A stretch of 64,000 bases of DNA from DB1 sp049323655 (lineage in GTDB: Bacteria > Desulfobacterota > Desulfobulbia > Desulfobulbales > SURF-16): NCBI GenBank assembly GCA_049323655.1, contig JBMONO010000021.1, positions 1 to 64,000 on the forward strand, given 5' to 3'. Positions 7,773 through 15,628 of the stretch are shown one piece after another. A program made the translations under genes and the position numbers. The notes beneath the pieces are model-generated. The model worked only from the letters and a program-made list of their open reading frames with translations. It did no database searches and had not been told where the DNA came from. Each line of letters starts with the position of its first letter. Within the stretch, counting starts at the first letter, position 1.

Positions 7773-9068
7773 ATGGCTGCACAGGATTTGAAAAAGATGT
7801 ACACGACGATTTTAGGCGACCATTTCCCCATGGAGATGACGATCTCCTTTGGTGAGCAGACCCTGGTCTATCGCAAGAAAACCTGGAAGATCCCCATGGA
7901 GGACGGCACCATCGACGAACGCGGAGTGCGCTACGGCGAAAACCCTGATCAGGAGGCGGCCCTCTATGAGCTGGTGAACGGCAATCTGGTGCTGGGCGAC
8001 TGCCGTTTCATCGAGCCGGGCAACGGGCTGGTGTCCGCCATCGGGGTGGAGGACATGCTGCAGGTGGGCAAGCATCCGGGCAAGATCAACCTCACCGACA
8101 TCGACAATGGTCTCAATATCTTGAAATATCTGATGGACCGGCCGGCGGCGGTCATCCTCAAGCACAACAACCCCTGCGGCGCCGCCTATGGGACATCGCT
8201 GGCCGATGCCTATAACCGGGCCAACCGGGCCGACCGGATCGCCGCCTTCGGAGGGGCGGTGGTGATGAGTCGCGCCATTGACAAACAGACCGCGGAGCTG
8301 CTCAGCCAGAACTATCTGGAGGTGGTCTGCGCCCCGGACTTCGAAGAGGGGACCCTCGACATCCTCAAGGCGCGCAAGAATCTGCGGGTGATCAAAATGG
8401 CCCGCATCGACCGGCTGGCCGAGTTTGAGAAGTACCGCTTCGTTGACTTCAAGAGCCTGATCGACGGCGGCATCATTGTCCAGCAGTCGGCGGTCAACTC
8501 CATCCGCCGCAAGGAGGATCTTAAAGACGCGGTAACGACCTCCAAGGGGAAGGAGTACCGCTGCCAGCGGCAACCGACCGAACGGGAGATCGACGACATG
8601 CTGTTCGGCTGGGCGGTGGAGCATGGCGTCACCTCGAACTCGGTCATCTATGTCAAGGACGGCTGCACGGTGGGCATCGGCACCGGTGAGCAGGATCGGG
8701 TCGGGGTTGCCGAAATCGCGGTGCACAAGGCCTATATCAAGTATGCCGATATTCTCTGCTTTGACCGTTTCGGCATTCCCTACGCCGACATGGTGCTGGA
8801 AATCGAGCGCGGCAAACGCGACAGGGCGGATAAGGAGGCCATCGACGCCCAGACCCAAAAGGATCGGGCCGGCCTGCCCGGTTCGGTGATGATCTCCGAC
8901 GCCTTCTTCCCCTACCGAGACGGGGCGGACGTCGGCATCCGCCAGGGGGTCTCCGCCATTCTCCAGGCCGGCGGCTCCATGCGCGACTTCGAGACCATCG
9001 AGGCGTGCAACGAGGCGAGCCCCCAGGTGGCGATGAAGTTTACCGGCCAGCGTTCATTCAAACACTGA
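7773..9068 (+). CDS. purH: AICAR formyltransferase-type protein, stand-alone domain (PurH C-terminal homologue)
   Basis: A 431-residue protein matching the AICAR transformylase half of PurH, with the ILKHNNPCGAA active-site segment and SDAFFPYRDG near the C-terminus. The N-terminal methylglyoxal-synthase-like IMP cyclohydrolase domain is absent, so the cyclohydrolase step must be elsewhere. It probably formylates AICAR in purine synthesis. A GAGGAG at 7763-7768 selects the ATG at 7773 rather than 7755. It follows thiH by 21 bp. The stop codon TGA (9066-9068) takes its last two bases from an inserted repeat element. Confidence 0.8.
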   Translation: MAAQDLKKMYTTILGDHFPMEMTISFGEQTLVYRKKTWKIPMEDGTIDERGVRYGENPDQEAALYELVNGNLVLGDCRFIEPGNGLVSAIGVEDMLQVGKHPGKINLTDIDNGLNILKYLMDRPAAVILKHNNPCGAAYGTSLADAYNRANRADRIAAFGGAVVMSRAIDKQTAELLSQNYLEVVCAPDFEEGTLDILKARKNLRVIKMARIDRLAEFEKYRFVDFKSLIDGGIIVQQSAVNSIRRKEDLKDAVTTSKGKEYRCQRQPTEREIDDMLFGWAVEHGVTSNSVIYVKDGCTVGIGTGEQDRVGVAEIAVHKAYIKYADILCFDRFGIPYADMVLEIERGKRDRADKEAIDAQTQKDRAGLPGSVMISDAFFPYRDGADVGIRQGVSAILQAGGSMRDFETIEACNEASPQVAMKFTGQRSFKH

Positions 9069-9176
9069 CAAACCCGTAAAAAGTCTTTTTTCACCACAGA
9101 GCGCACTGAGGAAACAGAGAAAATATCTTAATTACAATTGGTTATCTCTGTGTTCTCTGTGCTCTCAGTGGTGAAA
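9067..9176 (+). repeat. MITE-like family A repeat, truncated copy
   Basis: It begins with the family left end GACAAACCCGTAAAAAGTC and keeps the CACAGAG arm and ATTACAATTGGTTATCTCTGTG centre, but the normal right end (TTTACGAGACCATC) is missing: the copy fades after CTCAGTGGTGAAA near 9176. Its first bases complete the stop codon of the AICAR formyltransferase gene. It separates that gene from the convergent PAS-protein gene. Confidence 0.8.
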
Positions 9177-9192
9177 TGCCTCTTGCCTCTTC

Positions 9193-9699
9193 TCAGCCGA
9201 TCTCGTCAATGCGCAGCAGCACCGCCTCCCCCACCTTTTCGGTGGAGATGAGAAATCGTATTCTCTCCTTGGTGATGTGATGCAGGTCAGGATAGGCCGG
9301 CACTCCGACATGGCTCTTACCCGTCTTGTAGGTGTCGGTCACCGTCTTGCGGATGGTGCAGTATTTACAGTGCACGGTCCGGCCGCATCCCTCCGGCTGC
9401 CGGGCGTGTTCGCAGGAAATGACCTCGCCGGCCAGCCGGCCCTCCACCTCCTCTGCTTTTCTGTTGAGGGCGTGCAGGCCAGCCCTGTTTGCCGCCAGAA
9501 CCCGAACGTCATGATCAACCAGTAGTACCGGCAGGGGGAACTGGTTGAGAAACTCCGACATGGCGATTGCCTCGTTGCGGAAAACAGTCCGCACGCAGTC
9601 CGGGCAGATGCCATGGGTAATGGGCTCATTGCCCGGTGGTGTCGCTGCTGATCCTTCTCTATTGAGTTCCTGGCCGCACCAGGCGCAGATCCTTTTCAT
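9193..9699 (-). CDS. Zinc-ribbon plus PAS-like protein
   Basis: A 168-residue cytoplasmic protein. An N-terminal four-cysteine knuckle (CAWC at residues 5-8 and CPDC further on) is followed by a PAS-like domain (FPLPVLLVDHDVRVLAANRAGLHALN), then a Cys-rich stretch (CEHARQPEGCGRTVHCKYCTIRKTV) that could bind metal or a cofactor. Its start overlaps the kinase stop by 4 bp, so it is the last gene of the porin/lipoprotein/kinase operon. I infer an accessory sensor or output module for the kinase; there is no DNA-binding or enzymatic domain. Confidence 0.7.
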   Translation of the reverse strand: MKRICAWCGQELNREGSAATPPGNEPITHGICPDCVRTVFRNEAIAMSEFLNQFPLPVLLVDHDVRVLAANRAGLHALNRKAEEVEGRLAGEVISCEHARQPEGCGRTVHCKYCTIRKTVTDTYKTGKSHVGVPAYPDLHHITKERIRFLISTEKVGEAVLLRIDEIG

Positions 9700-12464
9700 C
9701 TTTTGTCCATCAGTTCATGTTTGTTGTAACGGGAGGCGGGTGGTGGCCCCTGTTCCTGCTGCCGGTCCAGTACCGTCCGCACGGTGGCGGCAAAGTGCTG
9801 GAGGGTGATCGGTTTGCTGATATATTCGCGGATGCCGATTTCCTTTGCCTTTTCCGCGGTAATCAGCTCGCTGTAGCCGGTGCAGATGATAACCGGCAAA
9901 TTGGGGCGCCGGGCCAGCACCATTTTTGCCAGCTCCGCCCCGTTCATCTTCGGCATGGTCATGTCGGTGATGAGCAGATGGAAGGCATCCGGATTTGCCA
10001 GGAAGATTCGCAGTGCCTCCTCACTGTCCGTGCTGGCGTCCACCTGGTAGCCGAGGCCGATCAGAATCTTTTTTTCCAGGTTGAGGACCACGGCCTCATC
10101 GTCCACCAGGAGAATATGCTCGCCACCGACCAGGGGGGCAAGATGATTTCCGTTGTCTTCCGGGGCGGAGGATGGATGAATGACGGCTACCGGCAGATAG
10201 ACGTGAAAGGTCGTGCCCTGGCCGGGTTCGCTGTAGACGGTGATCTCGCCGCCATGGGCCTTGACGATGCCGAGCACCACGGAAAGACCGAGTCCGGTGC
10301 CCTTCCCCTCGGCCTTGGTGGAATAGTATGGCTCGAAGATACGGTCCAGGACCTCCTTTTCCATGCCGGTGCCGGTATCGCTGACCTCAAGTCGGACATA
10401 ATCTCCCGGCGCAATGGCCGGTTTAGCGGACAGATCGCTAGCCTGCAGGGTTAGCGGTTCGAGGGAAACGGCCAGAGTGCCTCCCTTTTCCTCCATGGCG
10501 TGGAAGGCGTTGGTGCAGAGATTCATGATGATCTGATGGATCTGGGTGGGATCGGCCAGCACGGCGCCGCAGGACGGATCGATGCGGTGACGGATGTCGA
10601 TGCTGGTGGGGATGGTGGCCCGCAGTAATTTCAGGCTTTCCTTGATGATCGGTTGCAGGAAGATGCTCTGATGCTTGTGCTCTTTGCGTCGGCTGAAGGT
10701 CAGGATTTGGCCGACCAGATCGATGGCCCGTTTTGTTGCCCGGATAATCTCGCCGATATCCCTGCCCGTGGCGCTGTCTTTGGCGCTTGTTGCCTGGATC
10801 AGTTCCGCGTAGCCGAGGATCGGGGTGAGGATATTGTTGAAATCATGGGCGATGCCGCCGGCCAGGGTGCCGATGGCCTCCATCTTCTGGGCCTGACGCA
10901 GGGCGCTTTCCAGCGTTTCCTTTTCGTCCATGGTCCAGAAACGGCTGACCGTCAGGGCGTAGAGCGCGGCCAGCCGTTTGACCACCTCCAGATCGGTTTC
11001 ACGATAGTCTCGGGCGGTCTCGGCCAGAACGATGCGGCCGACATGCTCCTCGCCAACACAGACCGGCACGGTCAGGAAACGGGAGAGATCGGGGTGGTCC
11101 GCGGGCAGGTTGCTTTTGTCGCCTGTGTTGCTGAAAAACGCCGTAAGCCGGGTGGTACGGTGACCGGAGAAGGGATTTGCTTTTGCAGTTGTGCAGGCCG
11201 GCGCCGTGATCTCGAACAAAAGGGATCGGCCGCCGGGTGTCTTTTTGTCCATCAGAGAGATCATGCCTTGGTTGCTGCCGGTCAGTTCTCTGGCCGTTTC
11301 CAGGACAAGACGGGCGATCTCCCGGATATCGGCTGTGAGAAGAAGTTCGTTTGACAGATTTGAGAGCGACTCGTTAATTCGCAGTTCCTGTCGAAGTTCC
11401 TGGAGGGAAGAGCGCAACTGTTCCGTCATCCGGTTGAAGGTGGCGGCCAGTTCGGCCAGCTCGTCGTTGCCGCCCACTTGCGCCTGACTGTCGAGTTTGC
11501 CGTGCATGATGTCCCGGGCCACTGCGACAAGATGCTGAACCGGCCGGACAATGGTGCCGGTGACGATGACGATGACGAAGACCGCGATGACAAGGGTGAG
11601 CAGGGTGGCGACAAAGAGGACGCGTGCCTGGATGCGGGCCGGCCGGTAGGCCTCGTCAATGGATCGTTCGGCGATGACGTCGAGGTTTCGTTCTCCCAGG
11701 GGAATCCGGTGGCTGGCGTAGATGACCGGTTTGTTCTCCAGGCCGAGAGGCGGATTGGTGGCACCCGCACTCGGAAAGACAAGTCCGGGAATGGCGGTGC
11801 GGGTGCCGCGCAGGACAACGGAGGGATTGCGATGGGCGACGACGCGGCCGACGGAGTCGATGATGTAGACGTTTTCTCCGGGGTTGAGGGTGAGATTGGC
11901 GATGACCCCCCAGATCTTTTTCAGGCGAACCCTGGCCGCCAGGATCCCTTGCACGGTTTTGCCGGCGGGATCGAGCAGCGGTTCGGCGATCTCCATGATC
12001 GGTTCGCCGCTGGCCGCGGAAAAGACGACCGGGCCGTAAAAGGTGGTATGGCTGGTGGCGGGCAGGAGGAATTCGTCACTGCTGGAGCGGTCAATGCCGG
12101 TCGCCCTGGTGAGTTCGGTGCGGCTGACCCTGACGATTTCGATTCCCTTGTCGTTGAGATAGCTGATTGATTCGAATTCCTGATGAAAGGCAAGCAGTTC
12201 TTCGAGGATGTCCTTGCGTTTATCGGGCGAAATATCGGTCAGACCGCGGACATGAACCAGGACCTGAAGGTGGGAAACGATGATCGCGAGCGATGAGCTG
12301 ACCTCGGTGCCGACCCGGCGGGCGGTTTCCCCCACCATCTCTTCGGCGTGGGTTCGTCCGGTGGCAAAGGACTGCCAGCCAACGAAAATGCTCAAGCCGA
12401 CCAGGGGAAGCATTGTCAGGAGAATAACGATAACGGTCAGTCTGCTGCGGATGTTGATGATCAT
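9696..12464 (-). CDS. Membrane hybrid sensor histidine kinase
   Basis: 922 residues. Transmembrane helix 1 at about 8-30; a periplasmic Cache-type sensor at about 35-275; transmembrane helix 2 at about 283-309; HAMP (RPVQHLVAVARDI); a GAF-like region at about 385-530; HisKA with phospho-acceptor His in GGIAHDFNNIL; HATPase with DTGTGM and GKGTGLGLSVV; and a C-terminal receiver (HILLVDDEAVVLN, acceptor Asp in LLITDMTMPKMNG). It should sense an external ligand and relay phosphate through its own receiver. It overlaps the upstream lipoprotein gene by 4 bp, so the binding protein likely presents the ligand. Confidence 0.9.
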   Translation of the reverse strand: MIINIRSRLTVIVILLTMLPLVGLSIFVGWQSFATGRTHAEEMVGETARRVGTEVSSSLAIIVSHLQVLVHVRGLTDISPDKRKDILEELLAFHQEFESISYLNDKGIEIVRVSRTELTRATGIDRSSSDEFLLPATSHTTFYGPVVFSAASGEPIMEIAEPLLDPAGKTVQGILAARVRLKKIWGVIANLTLNPGENVYIIDSVGRVVAHRNPSVVLRGTRTAIPGLVFPSAGATNPPLGLENKPVIYASHRIPLGERNLDVIAERSIDEAYRPARIQARVLFVATLLTLVIAVFVIVIVTGTIVRPVQHLVAVARDIMHGKLDSQAQVGGNDELAELAATFNRMTEQLRSSLQELRQELRINESLSNLSNELLLTADIREIARLVLETARELTGSNQGMISLMDKKTPGGRSLLFEITAPACTTAKANPFSGHRTTRLTAFFSNTGDKSNLPADHPDLSRFLTVPVCVGEEHVGRIVLAETARDYRETDLEVVKRLAALYALTVSRFWTMDEKETLESALRQAQKMEAIGTLAGGIAHDFNNILTPILGYAELIQATSAKDSATGRDIGEIIRATKRAIDLVGQILTFSRRKEHKHQSIFLQPIIKESLKLLRATIPTSIDIRHRIDPSCGAVLADPTQIHQIIMNLCTNAFHAMEEKGGTLAVSLEPLTLQASDLSAKPAIAPGDYVRLEVSDTGTGMEKEVLDRIFEPYYSTKAEGKGTGLGLSVVLGIVKAHGGEITVYSEPGQGTTFHVYLPVAVIHPSSAPEDNGNHLAPLVGGEHILLVDDEAVVLNLEKKILIGLGYQVDASTDSEEALRIFLANPDAFHLLITDMTMPKMNGAELAKMVLARRPNLPVIICTGYSELITAEKAKEIGIREYISKPITLQHFAATVRTVLDRQQEQGPPPASRYNKHELMDKR

Positions 12465-13459
12465 TGGATGACGATGGCCCGGCGCAACAGGCTGTCCGGC
12501 AGGTTAATGCCGATGGCCTCGGCGGTGCGGAGGTTGACGGCGATCTCGAATTCGGCGATTTCAACCGGCAGATCCCGGGGAGAAATGCCGCGCAGGAGTT
12601 GGTCGGCCAGACGGGACGCCTGAACGCCCAGCTCATGCAGGCTTATGCCGTAGGAGAAGAGGGCGCCGGCCTGAACGCCTTCCCGAATCGGGGTGGTAAG
12701 CGGCAGTCCGCGTTCCAGCGCCGTGGCGATAAAGTCCTTGGCCCGGGTGGCCATGAACGAATCGGTCGGCATGTAGATGGCGTCGATATCGGCCGGAAGA
12801 GCGGTGAGAAAGGCGTTGATCTCGTCGTTGTTCCGCAGCGGGCAGGGAACGAGGGTGACACCGAGCTCGGCGGCGATTGCGGTGATTTCCTGGAGATTGA
12901 ACTGGGGACTGGGATCGTCCGGATTGAAGGGAAAGGCGATGCGGTGGGCTGCCGGGGCGATCTCCTGGAGAAGTTGCAGCCGCTTCGGTTCCTGGTATTT
13001 GAAGGTGACGCCGGTGATGTTGCGCTCCGGGCTTTTCAGATCGCCGACGATGCCGGATTCGACCGGATTGCTGACCGGCCCGAAGACCACCGGAACCGGG
13101 TTGTTTGTCGTCATCTCCTTGGCGATGAGGGTCGCCGGGGTCGACATGGTATAGAGGAGATCAATATTTTTTTGCAGCAGCTCGCGCGCTTCATCGCGCA
13201 GTTTTTCCCGGTCCGGGATGTGGCCGGCATAGAGATAGGTGATATTTTCTCCTTCCCGATAACCGAGTTTCGTCATGCCCTCCTTGAAGCCGGCCAGGGC
13301 CTTTTCCGCCGCCTTGCTGTAATTGAGAACACCAACGGTGTAGTAGTGCTTTTCATGTGGGGACGGCGACGAGCAGCCGGCCAGCAGCGAAGTGAGCAGG
13401 CAAAGCAACAGGGCTGGAAGAGGTGGCAGACAAAATTTAGTGGTTGGGAAGGAGGTCAT
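12461..13459 (-). CDS. ABC-type substrate-binding lipoprotein (TrpX-like family)
   Basis: 332 residues starting MTSFPTTKFCL; the signal peptide ends in a lipobox (LLAGC), so it is a lipoprotein. The rest matches the periplasmic ABC_sub_bind fold (YTVGVLNYSKAAEKALAGFKEG; VFGPVSNPVESGIV; ITGVTFKYQ). The reading frame opens 378 bp earlier but that part lies over the porin gene, so I use the ATG at 13459. No permease or ATPase gene is adjacent; the next gene is a histidine kinase overlapping by 4 bp. A role as ligand-presenting sensor subunit is likely. Confidence 0.82.
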   Translation of the reverse strand: MTSFPTTKFCLPPLPALLLCLLTSLLAGCSSPSPHEKHYYTVGVLNYSKAAEKALAGFKEGMTKLGYREGENITYLYAGHIPDREKLRDEARELLQKNIDLLYTMSTPATLIAKEMTTNNPVPVVFGPVSNPVESGIVGDLKSPERNITGVTFKYQEPKRLQLLQEIAPAAHRIAFPFNPDDPSPQFNLQEITAIAAELGVTLVPCPLRNNDEINAFLTALPADIDAIYMPTDSFMATRAKDFIATALERGLPLTTPIREGVQAGALFSYGISLHELGVQASRLADQLLRGISPRDLPVEIAEFEIAVNLRTAEAIGINLPDSLLRRAIVIQ

Positions 13460-13485
13460 GGCAGTCGGTTCCGTCCTCTCTGGGT

Positions 13486-14742
13486 TTAAAAATGGTACAT
13501 CAGCTCCAGATGGGCGTAATGGGCATAATGGTTGACGGTGCGGTAGTAGCTGTCCGGATCCATGACCTCGACATGCAGAGCGCCGTCCCACTTTTTGTTT
13601 ATTGTGTATGTGAAGCGGGAGATGAAAAGCGTTCCCTTTTCCGTTCCTCCATCCAGGCCCTTTTCCGAGGCATACACCTTGGCCAGACGAAGCTGGCAGG
13701 AGAGGTTGTCGGTGACTGCTGACGAGAGCCCGATGCTCGGCATGGAGAGGTTGCTCCAGGAGGCGAAGTCGGGCATGAGAGCGCGGGGAATGATATAACT
13801 CAGGTAGTGGGGAGCGCGGGCCCACACCGGGTGCCACCCTTCTTCCGTGCTGCTGTCCGGATCATCGCCGGACAGGAAGTAGTAACTGAGTTCCACCACC
13901 GGTCTGCGGGATTGCCGCAGCGGCAGTGCGTAAAAAAGCGAGAGGTCGAGCAGCTGACTGTCAACGTTGTTGCCGTTGTCGCGGTTGCCGTCCTGCAGGG
14001 CAAGCTCCAGGTTGGCGGACAGGGCGGCGCTGAAGCGGGGGGTAAATCGCATTCCCCAGGTGTGCAGATCAAGGCTTGATTGCCGCACCTCGTGCTTGAA
14101 GATGTAATAGTACTCCTGGCGAAGCGCGGCGGTCCGGTTGTTGATGACATAGATGCCGCCGCCGTTTTCATCACCTTCGAAAAGTTCCCGATTTTCCCGG
14201 TGGATGGCGAATTCATCCTCGTTGGCATTGGCGATGCCGAGAAGATCGATGAGGAGTTGGGGAGACAGGGTGATACGCGCCTTGATGGCATTGAAGTAGT
14301 AGGCGCGGGAACTGTCGAGCGGCGTGCCCTCGCTGATGATTTTCCCGGTGCCGTATCTCAAGTCCTGGCGGCCGATGCGCAGATCGAGCCTGCCTCCGCA
14401 GAGCTTGCCGGCATCAAGGAAGAAATTGTCAACGATGAACTCGTCCATGGCCTGATAATCGTTGCGACCCTTGTCGCTGTCATACTCCCGCCATTCGTTG
14501 GTCAGCCGGGCCTGGAAGGCGACATCCGGGGTGAAGCGATAAGCGCCCTGGAGGCGACTGCGGACGCGAAGAAAGCGGTTTTCCGGTGGCATCCCGCCCT
14601 TTTCGGTGGGAATGCGATGAAAATCAACGATCCGCGCACGAATGTCGCCGCCCCAGGTGAATTGTGGTTCGTCGCCGCGGGAGGAGCTTGTCGACAGAAT
14701 GCAGGTGAGAAGAGTGAAGAGGACAATCCGTGGGGTGCGCAT
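13486..14742 (-). CDS. Outer-membrane beta-barrel porin (alginate-export-like)
   Basis: 418 residues with a signal peptide (MRTPRIVLFTLLTCILS), alternating beta strands, and a C-terminal Phe (LELMYHF) typical of outer-membrane barrels. The N-terminal FTWGGDIRARIVDFH and FRIGRQDLRYG-like segments (LRIGRQDLRYGTGKI) resemble alginate-export porins. It is the first gene of the operon with the binding lipoprotein and histidine kinase, 26 bp upstream of the lipoprotein gene. I infer passage of the sensed solute across the outer membrane. Confidence 0.8.
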   Translation of the reverse strand: MRTPRIVLFTLLTCILSTSSSRGDEPQFTWGGDIRARIVDFHRIPTEKGGMPPENRFLRVRSRLQGAYRFTPDVAFQARLTNEWREYDSDKGRNDYQAMDEFIVDNFFLDAGKLCGGRLDLRIGRQDLRYGTGKIISEGTPLDSSRAYYFNAIKARITLSPQLLIDLLGIANANEDEFAIHRENRELFEGDENGGGIYVINNRTAALRQEYYYIFKHEVRQSSLDLHTWGMRFTPRFSAALSANLELALQDGNRDNGNNVDSQLLDLSLFYALPLRQSRRPVVELSYYFLSGDDPDSSTEEGWHPVWARAPHYLSYIIPRALMPDFASWSNLSMPSIGLSSAVTDNLSCQLRLAKVYASEKGLDGGTEKGTLFISRFTYTINKKWDGALHVEVMDPDSYYRTVNHYAHYAHLELMYHF

Positions 14743-14815
14743 GATCTCTTTTCAGGAGCATAGTAAAGGGGTGATCGACCGGGAAAGTCCCGACGGTGTC
14801 GCTGTTGTTACAAAA

Positions 14816-14844
14816 AGTATAGCACTGGGCGGGAGGGAAAGTAA
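14816..14844 (-). promoter_or_regulatory. Sigma-70-type promoter for the porin operon
   Basis: On the minus strand, -35 TTACTT (14839-14844), a 17-bp spacer, and -10 TATACT (14816-14821) with an upstream TGC extension. Transcription would start about 65 bp before the porin ATG at 14742. Confidence 0.5.
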
Positions 14845-14863
14845 AAAAAAATGGTTGGTTGCC

Positions 14864-15628
14864 TCAGCGGGCAATGACAAAGGCGCCGGGGAAGTCGGCG
14901 GCGGAGAATGTCTGTTCCCGCTGGCGGGCGGCGGCCAGGGTGTCGCCGGCATAGACCTGGACCCGGTGGAAGAGGATGTCGCCCCGGTCAAAGGGGACGA
15001 GCCGCGCCTGTTCGCCGCTTCGCAGGAGAGCCGCCAGCAGGCGTTCGGCGTTGCGGCGGTCGGCAAAGGAGCCGAGCTGCACATAGAATTCGCCCTTGCC
15101 CAGATCCTGGTGAGGGAGAAAGCGCGTCACGGTCAGGCCGTCTTCGCTGACCTGTTGCGCCTCGCCCAAGGCGGTGACCCGCACCCGGGCCGTGCCGTCC
15201 TGCACCATGTCGAGTTCTCTCGCCGCCCTCAGACTGAGGTCGATGATCCGGTCCCGGACAAAAGGGCCTCGGTCATTGATGCGCAGGACAAGCTCCCGGC
15301 CGTTGTCGAGGTTTTCCACCAGCACCATGGTGTTCATCGGCAGGGTCTTGTGGGCGGCGCTGACGGCATGCATGTCGTAGGTTTCGCCATTGGAGGTCTT
15401 GCGACCGTGGAAAGGTTCTCCGTACCAGGAGGCGATGCCGCTCTCCTGGTAGCCTTCGGCGCTGGGTAAAGGATAATAAGTTTTGCCCTTGATCCGGTAT
15501 GGCCGCTGGGTGGCGGGCACCCTGGCGGAAAGCGCCGGCCTCTGATCCGAGGGCGGTTCCGGTAGTCTTTTTTCGGCGCAGGCCGTCACCAAAAAAAACG
15601 GCATGAACAGCAGAAACAACCGTTTCAT
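14864..15628 (-). CDS. rlpA: RlpA-type septal-ring lytic transglycosylase lipoprotein
   Basis: 254 residues. Signal peptide with lipobox (FFLVTAC), a double-psi beta-barrel domain (GIASWYGEPFHGRKTSNGETYDM ... INDRGPFVRDRIIDLS, about residues 65-155) and a C-terminal SPOR domain (FYVQLGSFADRRNAERL, about 178-254) that binds denuded peptidoglycan. It should act on glycan strands at division sites from the outer membrane. Its ATG overlaps the stop of the cytochrome gene upstream by 4 bp, an unusual pairing. Confidence 0.92.
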   Translation of the reverse strand: MKRLFLLFMPFFLVTACAEKRLPEPPSDQRPALSARVPATQRPYRIKGKTYYPLPSAEGYQESGIASWYGEPFHGRKTSNGETYDMHAVSAAHKTLPMNTMVLVENLDNGRELVLRINDRGPFVRDRIIDLSLRAARELDMVQDGTARVRVTALGEAQQVSEDGLTVTRFLPHQDLGKGEFYVQLGSFADRRNAERLLAALLRSGEQARLVPFDRGDILFHRVQVYAGDTLAAARQREQTFSAADFPGAFVIAR

